Source: Pedobacter steynii (GTDB lineage: Bacteria > Bacteroidota > Bacteroidia > Sphingobacteriales > Sphingobacteriaceae). Taken from it: a DNA stretch of 64,000 nucleotides. Shown piece by piece: positions 9,016-18,000 of the stretch; position 1 is the first letter of the stretch; every line of letters begins with the position of its first letter. The notes beneath the pieces were generated by a model, which worked only from the letters and a program-made list of their open reading frames with translations, ran no database searches and was not told the DNA's origin. Position numbers and translations under genes: made by a program. The DNA is taken from positions 6,262,001-6,326,000 of the forward strand of contig NZ_CP017141.1 of the NCBI RefSeq assembly GCF_001721645.1, read 5' to 3'.

Positions 9016-9621
9016 TTAACTATTGGGCTTACTCACGTACTTATTCCCTTTTAGGTAATACCTCCAGGGCAACAGCGCATGATCTGCAGCATAATCAACT
9101 CCTATTCTTGGGCCGGCTACAATCTCAGCTGATTGCCAATCGGAGGCCGCCTCTTCAATCCATATTTCCTCCCCGGTCAGATCTTTCGCATTCAGTAGCC
9201 GGTCGATCCCCATCGCCTTAGCCAGCGCACCGGGACCCGCCGTGATATTGGGCTTCAAAACAGACATCCCCCTTCTTTCCATCATCAGATCTACTCCAGT
9301 TAGCGGTTCCAGCCCCCGGATCAGCACCGCATGTGGAGTTTCCTTTGGCGCTGTTACCACATTGAACAGGTGATGAATTCCATAGCAAAGGTACACATAA
9401 GACAAACCACCATTTTCATACATTACTTTTGTCCGGTCTGTATAACGGCCACCATAGGCATGAGAGGCCTTATCTTCTACCCCTTTATAAGCCTCAGTTT
9501 CCACAATGATTCCGGCGGTAAGCTGCCCATCAATCCGGGTAAACAAGCGTTTTCCCAGGAGCTGTACGGCAAGGTCATTCACATCGTCATTCTGATAAAA
9601 AGAGAAAGGTAGTTTAGACAT
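9016..9621 (-). CDS. 3-methyladenine DNA glycosylase (AAG/MPG family)
   Basis: Base-excision repair enzyme that removes alkylated or deaminated purines. The 201 residues show the AAG/MPG family signature: LLGKRLF near the N-terminus, the catalytic glutamate in IVETEAY, the DNA-intercalating region SHAYGG...RTKVMY, CYGIHHLFNVVT, AVLIRGLEP and the C-terminal AGPRIGVDYA. Length is as expected. Its ATG overlaps the stop of the upstream free-Met-sulfoxide reductase gene by eight bases, so the two are co-transcribed, pairing repair of DNA alkylation with repair of oxidised methionine. Confidence 0.93.
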   Translation of the reverse strand: MSKLPFSFYQNDDVNDLAVQLLGKRLFTRIDGQLTAGIIVETEAYKGVEDKASHAYGGRYTDRTKVMYENGGLSYVYLCYGIHHLFNVVTAPKETPHAVLIRGLEPLTGVDLMMERRGMSVLKPNITAGPGALAKAMGIDRLLNAKDLTGEEIWIEEAASDWQSAEIVAGPRIGVDYAADHALLPWRYYLKGNKYVSKPNS

Positions 9622-10090
9622 CCAATAAATTAATTATTTCCTTTAAGTACTTAGCATCAACTTCATTAAAATGAGAAAGATACTCACTATCTACATCTAA
9701 TACTCCAATCACTTCTCCACCTTTAAACAAAGGGAGTACGATCTCAGACCTGGAAGCTGCAGCACAGGCAATATGTCCGGGAAATTCTTCCACATCAGGC
9801 ACAATCAAGGTTTCAGCCCGTTGCCAGGAAGCACCGCAAACGCCTTTTCCTTTTTGAATTCTGGTACAGGCGACAGGCCCCTGAAACGGACCCAAAACCA
9901 ATTCTCCATTTTTCACCAGGTAAAAGCCAACCCAGAACCAGCTAAACTGTTCTTTTAACGCTGCAGCGATATTTGCGAGGTTTGCGACCTGATCCGGCTC
10001 CCCACTGATTAATGCCTGAATCTGAGGAATTAACGAGCGGTACTGCTCCTCCTTACTGACGTCTGTAACAATCTTTAAATCTTCAGCCAT
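9614..10090 (-). CDS. GAF-domain free methionine-(R)-sulfoxide reductase
   Basis: A single GAF domain of about 158 residues, of the YebR/fRMsr type that reduces free methionine-R-sulfoxide. The diagnostic cysteines appear in GPVACTRIQKGKGVCG and HIACAAAS, and SRSEIVLPLFKGGEVIGVLDVDS is the typical GAF core. The start MAEDLKIV at 10090 is preferred. An ATG at 10102 would add four residues and leave a leader of only about nine bases after the predicted start of transcription. It is the first gene of a pair with the DNA glycosylase, divergent from the S46 peptidase. Confidence 0.9.
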   Translation of the reverse strand: MAEDLKIVTDVSKEEQYRSLIPQIQALISGEPDQVANLANIAAALKEQFSWFWVGFYLVKNGELVLGPFQGPVACTRIQKGKGVCGASWQRAETLIVPDVEEFPGHIACAAASRSEIVLPLFKGGEVIGVLDVDSEYLSHFNEVDAKYLKEIINLLDV

Positions 10091-10116
10091 ATCGCATTTC
10101 ATTAGTATTTACCCGT

Positions 10117-10124
10117 CAAAGATA
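10117..10124 (-). promoter_or_regulatory. Bacteroidota -7 promoter element for the GAF/glycosylase pair
   Basis: On the minus strand the eight bases read TATCTTTG, a full match to the Bacteroidota -7 consensus TAnnTTTG. They sit 26 bases or more before the preferred start codon. A -33 TTTG is only approximate here (a TTTTGG about 24 bases upstream). The site is predicted from sequence alone. Confidence 0.55.
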
Positions 10125-10160
10125 CAAAAGCCCAACCCTAAATGTTGCCAAAATTTTATC

Positions 10161-10168
10161 TAAGTTTG
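10161..10168 (+). promoter_or_regulatory. Bacteroidota -7 promoter element for the S46 peptidase
   Basis: TAAGTTTG matches TAnnTTTG, 28 bases before the ATG of the peptidase gene, giving a short leader. No clear TTTG lies at the usual 19-21 base distance upstream, so the -33 part is weak. Together with the minus-strand element at 10117 it makes this 95-base gap a divergent promoter region. Confidence 0.5.
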
Positions 10169-10196
10169 GGGTTTTATAATCAAATATACCATCGAA

Positions 10197-12365
10197 ATGA
10201 ATAAGAAAACTTTATTATTTACTTCACTATTAGCACTCGGAATCCTCCAGTTGGGCTACAAACCCTGGGATGAAGGAATGTTTCCTTTAAGTGAAATCCA
10301 CAAGCTGGACTTAAAGAAAGCAGGCTTAAAGATAGATCAGAATGAAATCTACAATCCTAATGGTACCAGCCTGGTAGACGCCCTTGTTAACGTAGGCGGA
10401 TGTACCGGATCATTTATATCCAACGAGGGACTTATCATCACTAATCACCACTGTGCATTTAGCGCTGTACAGCTTGCCAGCACCCCTGAGCACGACTACC
10501 TTAGCAATGGATTTGTCGCCAAATCACATGAACAGGAAATTGAAGCAAAAGGATTAACCTGCCGTATTACTGACAGTTATGAAGACGTTTCTGATAGAAT
10601 TTTAGGCGCAGTAGCTCAAATCGAAGATCCCGCTTCCAGACTAAAACTCATCAATGATGCGATGAAAAATATCGCAGCAGAAGCGGAGAAAAAAGACCCG
10701 AGCATTAAAGCCGAAGTATCGGAAATGTTCATCGGCAAAACCTATGTATTGTTCCGTTATAAAACCATACAGGATGTCAGACTAGTCTATGTACCGAATC
10801 GTCAGATTGGTGAGTACGGAGGCGAAACAGACAACTGGGTATGGCCACGTCATACCGGAGACTTCTCTTTTATGCGCGCTTATGTAGCAAAAGATGGCTC
10901 TCCTGCAAAATATTCAAAAGACAATGTCCCATATACACCGAAAAAATTCCTGAAGGTAAACCCGAATGGGACCAATGAGGAAGACTTCGTATTCATTTTG
11001 GGTTACCCGGGAAAAACTTTCCGACACCGCCCTGCTGAGTTCATCAAATACCAGCAACAATATGTCCTACCTTATGTATCTGATCTGTACGACTTCCAGA
11101 ATACCACCATGGAAAATGCAGGTAAGAAAAGCAAAACCACTGAAATCAAACTGGCAACCAGAATCAAAAGAAACGCCAATGTATTAAAGAACTACAGAGG
11201 AAAGCTACAGGGACTAAAAGGCATGGATCTTATTTCTCAAAAGAAAGAGGAAGACGCTGCTTTGGCAGAATTCATCAACAACAATGTCGATGTAAAAGCA
11301 AAATACGGCAGTTTAATGAGTGATATTGATAATTTATATAAACTGATTAATGGGGACGCACAGAGAGACTTATGGTTTGCTCAAATTTACAATTCCACCA
11401 GTTTGCTATCTATATCAAAAAACATCAACGCCTTCAAAATGGCACTCGATGCACAACCCATGGCTCAGAAACAAACCTTCTTTGAGCAGAACATTGATCG
11501 CCTTAAACAATCTTTGAACAGTACTTACGAGGCTTATGAGATAGAGGTAGACAGAAAAATATTCAAGAGAATGCTAACTGATGCCGCTGCATTTAATCCT
11601 ATCCAGAAGGTAAATGCTGTAGATAAGATCAATAGTAAAGGATCAAACAGCAATAACCTGATCGATCAGTTTATCGAGCATACCCTTGGACTAAGCAAAC
11701 TAAAAGACGAAGCATATGTCTTTAACACCCTTTTGAAATCCCCAAAAGCCATTGCCGACTACAATGATGGATTGCTGTTATTCGAAAAAGACATAGCCAG
11801 ACAAATTGCAGAACTGAAACCGGAAAAAGACCGTAGAGAAGGCTTACTTAACAAGCTAATGGGAGACTACGTCAATGTAAAAGAGAAATTTAAGAAAAAA
11901 GACTTCATTCCCGACGCCAATAGCACCTTGCGTCTTACCTATGGTTACGTAAGAGGATATTCTCCTGCAGACGCTTCTTATATGAAACCCTACACCACCA
12001 TTAAAGGAATACTTGAAAAAGGAACCAATGGAAACCCTGAATTCAGTTATCCTGCCCAGATAAAAACCTTATGGAATGCCAAAGACTTCGGTCCTTTTGC
12101 GAAAAAAGACCTGAACGACGTTCCGGTATCCTTCCTGTACAACATGGATACTACCGGAGGAAACTCGGGCTCACCAATCATGAATGCAAAAGGTGAGTTG
12201 ATCGGTGTGAACTTTGACCGTGCATACGGAGCAACCATAAACGACTATGCATGGAATGAAAGCTATAGCAGATCAATAGGTGTTGATATCCGTTATGTAC
12301 TATGGGTAGCCTCAAAAATCGACAAAGCTGACTTCCTGATTAAGGAAATGGGCGTTAAATTATAA
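10197..12365 (+). CDS. S46-family dipeptidyl-peptidase (DPP7/DPP11 type)
   Basis: Secreted or periplasmic serine exopeptidase of 722 residues that removes dipeptides from peptide N-termini for peptide nutrition. It starts with a signal peptide (LLFTSLLALGILQLGY). The chymotrypsin-fold triad is visible: His in IITNHHC, Asp in GETDNWVWPRHTGDF and Ser657 in TTGGNSGSP. A helical lid domain (about 280-560) separates the two barrels. The residue after the FD of GVNFDR is Arg675, aligned by me with the position that is Arg in DPP11 (Asp/Glu in P1) and Gly in DPP7, so acidic specificity is inferred. It is a single-gene transcript with its own promoter and terminator. Confidence 0.93.
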   Translation: MNKKTLLFTSLLALGILQLGYKPWDEGMFPLSEIHKLDLKKAGLKIDQNEIYNPNGTSLVDALVNVGGCTGSFISNEGLIITNHHCAFSAVQLASTPEHDYLSNGFVAKSHEQEIEAKGLTCRITDSYEDVSDRILGAVAQIEDPASRLKLINDAMKNIAAEAEKKDPSIKAEVSEMFIGKTYVLFRYKTIQDVRLVYVPNRQIGEYGGETDNWVWPRHTGDFSFMRAYVAKDGSPAKYSKDNVPYTPKKFLKVNPNGTNEEDFVFILGYPGKTFRHRPAEFIKYQQQYVLPYVSDLYDFQNTTMENAGKKSKTTEIKLATRIKRNANVLKNYRGKLQGLKGMDLISQKKEEDAALAEFINNNVDVKAKYGSLMSDIDNLYKLINGDAQRDLWFAQIYNSTSLLSISKNINAFKMALDAQPMAQKQTFFEQNIDRLKQSLNSTYEAYEIEVDRKIFKRMLTDAAAFNPIQKVNAVDKINSKGSNSNNLIDQFIEHTLGLSKLKDEAYVFNTLLKSPKAIADYNDGLLLFEKDIARQIAELKPEKDRREGLLNKLMGDYVNVKEKFKKKDFIPDANSTLRLTYGYVRGYSPADASYMKPYTTIKGILEKGTNGNPEFSYPAQIKTLWNAKDFGPFAKKDLNDVPVSFLYNMDTTGGNSGSPIMNAKGELIGVNFDRAYGATINDYAWNESYSRSIGVDIRYVLWVASKIDKADFLIKEMGVKL

Positions 12366-12387
12366 ACCATTAAAATTTACCTGAAAG

Positions 12388-12421
12388 CCGTCATTCTTCA
12401 TTTGAAATGACGGTTTTTTAT
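12388..12421 (+). terminator. Rho-independent terminator after the S46 peptidase
   Basis: CCGTCATT (12388-12395) and AATGACGG (12406-12413) form a perfect 8-bp stem with a 10-base loop, followed by TTTTTT. It lies 22 bases after the stop codon. Confidence 0.9.
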
Positions 12422-12435
12422 TAAGAAAAAAAGAC

Positions 12436-12687
12436 ATGAGAGTAATAGCAGAACTGCCACATCCGGAATGCAAAATCACCCTGTTCAATATGAACCAGAA
12501 ATACATCGTAAAGTTTGAGCAAGGCACCCTTGAACAGAGTTATAAATTATCTGAATTAGACCTGAGTGGAGGAGGCGCAAACGAGATTTTTCAAATGCTT
12601 GATGAGGCATTTATCAGCACTGTAGTGGAAAGATTTAAGACGATGAGGGCCGACTTTTCCGCCGCTTACAACAGACAGCAATACTAG
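12436..12687 (+). CDS. Small conserved-type hypothetical protein
   Basis: 83 residues starting at an ATG 15 bases after the preceding terminator. No signal peptide or membrane segment is seen. The N-terminal half is predicted to be beta-rich (ECKITLFNMNQKYIVKFEQG) and the C-terminal half helical (NEIFQMLDEAFISTVVERFKTM). Composition and codon use match neighbouring genes, which supports a real gene. I have seen no motif that names a family. It could be a small cytosolic regulator or binding protein, but nothing shows this. Confidence 0.6.
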   Translation: MRVIAELPHPECKITLFNMNQKYIVKFEQGTLEQSYKLSELDLSGGGANEIFQMLDEAFISTVVERFKTMRADFSAAYNRQQY

Positions 12688-13110
12688 TTGACAAAAACAA
12701 ACGTAAATTACTGTAAAACAGCAATATTAATTCAAAAACAAAATATTGTTCTGCCAAAAACACCAAAACAACAACATATCCGACAGCACTGAGGCAACAA
12801 ACAGACAGCAATAGATAATATAAATAACATTAACAGCACTGATAAACAGTAATTTAAAAAAACCAACAAAACATTATATGGTCCATGTTTTATGCCAAAT
12901 ATTATCAATGTTTTATGATTTTTGAGTAGAAAAGGATAAAAAAAAGAGGTTGATCAAAACTAAGAATTTAATGATAAAAAACAAGCATATCTGTAAAAAA
13001 GCAGCACTCTATTGTCTGTTAAAAACAGCAGAATACAGGCATACAATTCTGCCAGTTAATACGTACTTTTACAACGGCATTTTTTTAATTGCCGGAAATA
13101 AGTTAGACCT
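12688..13110. other. 423-base AT-rich non-coding stretch
   Basis: No open frame worth calling. The sequence is rich in CAA/ACA-type repeats. A 14-base direct repeat (AACAGACAGCAATA) occurs at 12670-12683, across the end of the preceding gene, and again at 12800-12813. A small inverted repeat CTGTT-AAA-AACAG lies at 13016-13028 and a weak CGGCA...TGCCG hairpin at 13075-13094, just before the next gene. No perfect TAnnTTTG element was found. Confidence 0.5.
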
Positions 13111-13698
13111 ATGATGAGAACGAAATTCCCCTGCTTGGCTGCCTCCCTTCTACTTGCTTTATCGGCATGTAACAAAGTTTCTGAAAGCATTCAGCGGGAC
13201 ACCATCATCACTCCCGATTCCATTTCTTTCGAAATCCCGGTTATCCCTGATTTAAACAACCCAAACATCGACATTAAGGATCTGGAAACCGAAGTGGATC
13301 TGGCAAAAGAAATAGCAGATCTTCAGGGTGAGCGCTTCGAACCTGAAAACATTGTAAGCATCAGATTGAACAGCATGGTGATTGACCTGATGCCTATCCG
13401 ATCCGCTGATGGCAAAAGAGATAGTATTGATGCTAAAAACAATTTTGCAAATATCGGCAATATAAGAGTGAATGTGACCAATGGCGCTAAAACAGACAGC
13501 CTGGCCAGGGTGACTAACAGCAGCAACACCCTACTCGCTAAATTCAACCTGACTCCAATCATCTCTCCTGATTCCTTAAGGGGTTATGTCAATACAGCGA
13601 ATATGAAATACAACCTGGTAGTTCGGGCAAATACCCCAACCACCAAAACAATGAAGGCAAAAATTGCGGCCACTTATATCCTTACTCTCCGCAAATAA
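13111..13698 (+). CDS. Putative lipoprotein of unknown function
   Basis: 195 residues. A short signal sequence ends in the lipobox LSAC (LLLALSACNKVSES), so the mature chain is expected to be lipidated at that Cys and held in the envelope. The rest is polar, with repeated Asp/Asn-rich stretches (PDLNNPNIDIKDLE) and a beta-rich second half (NIGNIRVNVTNG; MKYNLVVRANTP). No catalytic motif is visible. Two ATG codons stand in tandem (13111 and 13114). The gene stands alone and converges on the CDGSH gene, with a shared terminator between them. Confidence 0.7.
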   Translation: MMRTKFPCLAASLLLALSACNKVSESIQRDTIITPDSISFEIPVIPDLNNPNIDIKDLETEVDLAKEIADLQGERFEPENIVSIRLNSMVIDLMPIRSADGKRDSIDAKNNFANIGNIRVNVTNGAKTDSLARVTNSSNTLLAKFNLTPIISPDSLRGYVNTANMKYNLVVRANTPTTKTMKAKIAATYILTLRK

Positions 13699-13713
13699 AC
13701 TGAAACTCCATAA

Positions 13714-13753
13714 AAGTAAAGCCCCGATGTCAGCAGACATCGGGGCTTTACTT
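13714..13753. terminator. Bidirectional terminator between convergent genes
   Basis: GTAAAGCCCCGATGTC (13716-13731) and its exact complement (13736-13751) form a 16-bp stem with the loop AGCA, flanked by A-rich sequence before and T/A-rich sequence after, so it can end transcripts from both sides. It serves the lipoprotein gene (plus) and the CDGSH gene (minus). Confidence 0.92.
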
Positions 13754-13767
13754 TAAAAAAAGCAGAA

Positions 13768-13992
13768 CTATGCTTTTTTCGGAGGAAGTTCAAATGCGAT
13801 TGCATCGTGCTCAAAATGACCACGGTGAGCCCCATCACAAAAAGGTTTATTTGCAGACAATCCGCAACGACAGATAGAAAGGGTAGTTCTTCCCTGCAAT
13901 CCATATTCATTACCCTGCATATCTACAATTTCGAAATCACCTTCAATCTTTACAGATCCGTTATTATTTATCGTTAGTTTAGTTTTTGACAT
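13768..13992 (-). CDS. CDGSH iron-sulfur domain protein
   Basis: 74 residues with one complete CDGSH motif: Cys41, Cys43, Cys52 and His56 in CRCGLSANKPFCDGAH, the three-Cys one-His set that binds a [2Fe-2S] cluster in the mitoNEET family. There is no membrane anchor, so the protein should be cytosolic. Such small proteins carry electrons or transfer clusters; the partner is unknown. The start codon lies 16 bases after a likely -7 element, so the leader is very short. Confidence 0.9.
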   Translation of the reverse strand: MSKTKLTINNNGSVKIEGDFEIVDMQGNEYGLQGRTTLSICRCGLSANKPFCDGAHRGHFEHDAIAFELPPKKA

Positions 13993-14008
13993 GTATATTT
14001 TTTTTTGA

Positions 14009-14016
14009 CAAAAATA
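14009..14016 (-). promoter_or_regulatory. Bacteroidota -7 element for the CDGSH gene
   Basis: The minus strand reads TATTTTTG (TAnnTTTG). A TTTG lies 17 bases further upstream, slightly closer than the usual 19-21. The start codon at 13992 follows closely, giving a predicted leader of about ten bases. Confidence 0.5.
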
Positions 14017-14133
14017 GAGATTGAATCCTTAGGCAAAAGCGCTCTTTACAATTTAGATTCATTCAGATTAAGCTGTTAAAAAGTATTTAAACATCTGAAC
14101 TCCGCTCCTTGCTCATTTAAAACTGCTCCAGAA

Positions 14134-14164
14134 TTGATTATGAACTTAAAAATGCTTACATTTG
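14134..14164 (+). promoter_or_regulatory. Promoter of the small cold-shock-type gene
   Basis: TTG at 14134-14136 and TACATTTG at 14157-14164 are separated by 20 bases, a good match to the Bacteroidota housekeeping promoter (TTTG, 19-21 bases, TAnnTTTG). Transcription would begin near 14170, about 210 bases before the start codon of the next gene. Confidence 0.65.
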
Positions 14165-14169
14165 CATGA

Positions 14170-14380
14170 AACGGGATATCATTACAACTATTCTCTTACT
14201 ACTTACTTACTGATCAATCCATTTGATCGGGTTTCAATTTCTCCAGGTTGCTAATCCGTTGCCTCCCGAGAATTAAATTACATTCTAGCCAAATTGATCT
14301 ATAATGGAATCAAATAAGCAGGCTTATAGAATAGGTAAAACCAGGGGAGAGAGTTATTTTTTAACTAATACATTGAATTT
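14170..14380 (+). promoter_or_regulatory. Long 5' leader of the small cold-shock-type gene
   Basis: If the promoter at 14134 is used, the transcript has an untranslated leader of about 210 bases. The surrounding DNA from 13993 to 14380 holds no gene. The leader has pyrimidine-rich and purine-rich stretches that could pair (for example TTTCTCC near 14239 and GGGGAGAGAG near 14343). Long leaders are typical of cold-shock mRNAs, where they act as thermosensors, so a regulatory role is inferred. Confidence 0.4.
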
Positions 14381-14566
14381 ATGGCTAAATCTCAGGCTAC
14401 CTTCATGAAGAAGCAACTAGAAAAAAACAGACAGAAGAAAAAAGAAGATAAAGAACAGCGCAAACAAGAGCGTCAGCAGAATTCTACAGGCGGTGACCTG
14501 GAAAGCATGATGGCTTATGTAAATGAATTTGGAGAGATCGTATCCACCCCACCGGAAAAAAAATAG
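14381..14566 (+). CDS. Small highly charged cold-shock-associated protein
   Basis: 61 residues beginning MAKSQATFMKKQLEKNRQKK and continuing as an almost unbroken run of Lys, Arg, Glu and Gln to about residue 33, then a short tail with SMMAYVNEFGE. This closely resembles the N-terminal extension found in many Bacteroidota cold-shock proteins (MAKSQ.TF.K.. then MMAYVDE.G) but the cold-shock domain itself is missing, so it is the stand-alone form. The basic segment is likely helical or disordered and could bind RNA. It has its own promoter, a long leader and a terminator. Function is inferred only from this resemblance. Confidence 0.75.
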   Translation: MAKSQATFMKKQLEKNRQKKKEDKEQRKQERQQNSTGGDLESMMAYVNEFGEIVSTPPEKK

Positions 14567-14577
14567 ATCAACGAGAG

Positions 14578-14605
14578 AAGCTGCTTTTATAGCGGCTTTT
14601 TTTAC
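14578..14605 (+). terminator. Rho-independent terminator
   Basis: AAGCTGC (14578-14584) pairs with GCGGCTT (14592-14598) with one G-T pair and a 7-base loop, followed by a T run. It ends the transcript of the small cold-shock-type gene 12 bases after its stop. Confidence 0.85.
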
Positions 14606-15079
14606 ATCCCTTATTGTGCAAATATCACCTCAATACCGGACAACCTGTCCCGTTTTCTCTTCAAATTAAACCTCCTGAGCTTAGGTTATAACAACTATTT
14701 TACACAAAAAAAATCGCCAGGTCAGCCCTCCTTTACTACCTGAAATTTTGAAAGCAAAACAAGATCCCGGCAAACAAAACGCCTTAAAACACTAAAAACA
14801 AGCCGATTATAAAAGAAGTTGTTTCAATCATTTCATTATTAGACAGTTTTTTTCCAATCATCCCCCCTTATATTTTAGTATTTTAGAAAAATGTATAATT
14901 AGATTATAATGAAACTACGCAAATAGGAGAGCTATTTGAAATAGGTTAGCTAAAGTTTCTATAGGTATATGTAGAAACCCATTGATAACTCATCCTATTT
15001 TTTCATCATAAATGATTCAGATATCATTGTTTACTTAACAACTCGACTTTGATATGCCAGATATTCAATTCTCTCTACT
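14606..15079. other. Upstream region of the hybrid PKS-NRPS operon
   Basis: 474 bases without a gene, AT-rich. Two inverted repeats stand out: AAATAG-GAGAG-CTATTT at 14921-14937 and GTTTCTA...TAGAAAC at 14955-14978. Both lie 100-160 bases before the first giant gene and could be an operator or hairpins in its leader. A pyrimidine-rich block (CCAATCATCCCCCCTTAT) at 14854-14871 resembles a block in the exopolysaccharide promoter region near 31000. No convincing TTTG/TAnnTTTG pair was found, so the start of transcription is unknown. Confidence 0.45.
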
Positions 15080-18000
15080 ATGCCAGCAGAACAGTTCACT
15101 TTAAACCCAGACAAAGAAACTACGGTTCATCAGCTTTTCGAACAGGCAGCAATGCAATATCCTGATCTTAAAGCCGTTGTCTTCGGGTCATCAGCTATCA
15201 GCTATAGCGAGCTAGAGACCAGATCAAATGATTTAAAACAGGTTCTGTTAAACCTCAGCCCTGATCAGCAAATCATCGGGATCAGCGCAAGCCGGTCGAT
15301 AGAAATGATCATCTCCTTGCTGGCAATCCTGAAAGCAGGTAAATCTTACCTTCCTCTGGATCCTACTTATCCCGAAAGCAGACTTCAGCAGATCATATCA
15401 GATTCCGGAGTTAAAGCATGCATCGCGCTAAATACGGAATCTGAATTCTTTTCCAATCTGGGCCTTCAGCCTGTTAATCCTGAACAAGTTTTAAGTCAGA
15501 ACAGCGGAACTCCATTTCAACAAGGCTTAAACGGTTGCGTACTGTATACTTCGGGTTCTACAGGAAGACCAAAGGGTGTATGCCTGGGACATCAGAGCTT
15601 AATCAATTTTTTGAGCTGGCAAAAAGAAAACTCACTGAGCAAAGTAGGAACAAGATCATTACAGTTCTGTCATTTAAGCTTTGATGCTTCTTTTCAGGAG
15701 ATCTTCGTTCCCCTAACAACCGGAGGAACCCTATACCTGATTGAGGACGACGACCGCCTGGATGGCGGAAGATTATTGAACTTTCTGATTGAAAACCGCA
15801 TTAACAAGGCATTCTTTCCATATGTTACCCTGCAATACCTTACTGAGGCATCTGCCGCAGAAAACAAATACCCCCTGCATTTAAAGGAAGTAACCACCGG
15901 GGGCGAACTTTTAAAAATTACACCTACCATAAGGGCTTTCTTTTCTGCGTTGGCGGACAGCAGCTTTCTAAATATTTATGGACCAACTGAAGCTACAGTT
16001 TGTGTTACTACACTAAAATTATCTGGAAATCCTGAGGAATGGCCTGCAATTCCTACGATCGGCAGTCCGATGGCAGGCTCATCTGTATTTATCCTGAATG
16101 AAGAGCTGCAGCTGCAGAAAAATGGAAATGAAGGCGAATTGTGCATCTCGGGATTATGCCTGGCAAATGGCTACTTAAACCAGGAAGAATTAACGGTCGA
16201 AAAATTTATAGACTGGGAGCACCCCACTCTGGGCAACCTGAAAATTTACAGAACCGGCGATCTGGGAAAATACCTGGACAATGGGGAAATAGAATTTTTT
16301 GGCCGGAAAGACGGTCAGATTAAAATACGTGGTAACCGCGTTGAGCTTGGAGAAATCGAAGTCGCATTAATGCAGCACGAAAGCGTGGAGCAAGCAGTTG
16401 TCATATTAAGAGAGGACAAGCCTGGCAGGAAGAATCTCATTGCTTATATCGTTGGAAACAAGCAGACTTTTGATGCCAAAACCCTCCGCGACCAGGTCAA
16501 CAGGCTTCTACCCGATTATATGGTTCCTTCCAATTTCATCCGGATGGAACAGTTACCGAAAACCGTTAGCGGGAAAATAGACAAAAAAGCGCTTCCCAAA
16601 CCAGATTCTAAAAGACCGGATTTAAATGTTCTTTATAAAAAACCGGGTACAAAAGCAGAACAAGAGATTGCACATTTGTTATCCGATATCCTTCAATATG
16701 ATAAAATAGGAATGGATGATAATTTCTTTGAACTGGGAGGCAACTCTTTACTCGCTCAAAGGACCGTATCAGAATTAAAATACAGATTGGGTTATCACCT
16801 GCCAATTACGAAACTGTACCAATTCCCTACTGTTTCCGGAATGGCGAAATTCCTAGATAAAAGCACATCCGGCGCAGCGTTCAGCTCAAGGAAAAGAACA
16901 AGCCAAAACCAGGCTTCCGATATTGCTGTAATTGGTATGGCGGGTAGGTTCCCAGGAGCAGATACCATCACTGGTTTATGGGACTTGCTGAGGGAAGGTA
17001 AAGAAACCACCACCTTCTTTAATCAGGATGAGCTGGACCCGGGAATACCAGCTCACATCAGGCTGGATCCTTCTTATGTAAGTGCGAGAGGAATTATCAG
17101 GAACGCAGATCAGTTCGATCCTGTTTTCTTTGGTATCAATCCGAAACTGGCCCAGCTAATGGACCCTCAGCAAAGGGTATTCCTTGAAATTGCACAGGAA
17201 GTATTGGAACAAACTGGTTATGCTACTTTAACAGACACTCAGAAAACGGGAGTCTTTGCCGGAAGCGGAAGTAACACCTATTATGAATACAATGTATTGC
17301 CTCATCCTGATCTTGTTGAAAACCAGGGAAAATTACAGGTGCTCACGGTGAATGAAAAAGACTATATTTCTTCTAGAACAGCTTATCATTTAAACTTAAA
17401 GGGACCTGCGGTTAGTGTTAATTCGGCCTGTTCAACGTCTTTACTTGCCATTGCGCAAGCCGTGAACAGTCTCCGCGCAGGTCAATGTGATACCGCATTA
17501 GCCGGTGGTGCAAGCATTACCTCTCCCATTAACAGCGGCCATCTTTATCAGGAAGGAAGTATGCTGAGTGCCGACGGCCATTGTCGTCCTTTTGACGACG
17601 ACGCCACCGGAACGGTATTTAGTGATGGGGCCGGTGTGGTTCTTTTAAAAAGACTGGACGATGCCAAAAGAGATGGCGACACCATATATGGACTCATCAA
17701 AGGTGTAGGTATCAATAATGACGGATCCGGCAAAGGTAGCTTTACAGCACCGAGTACGGAAGGTCAATCTGATGCCATCATTCAGGCAATTGACGATGCA
17801 GGAATCGAAGCTTCAGAAATCAGTTATATTGAAACACATGGAACAGGAACCCCAATTGGTGATCCGATAGAATTTGAAGGGTTAAAAGCCGCATTTGGCG
17901 ATCAGCCTAAAAAACAATTCTGCGCAATTGGTTCTGTTAAGAGCAATTTTGGCCATTTAACCCAGGCAGCTGGTGTGACAGGGCTGATAAAAACCTGTCT

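Noticed and set aside
14166..14213. A 15-residue reading frame (MKRDIITTILLLLTY) at the head of the leader of the small cold-shock-type gene
   Set aside because: Its ATG lies only one base after the predicted -7 box and before the likely start of transcription, so it would not be in the mRNA.
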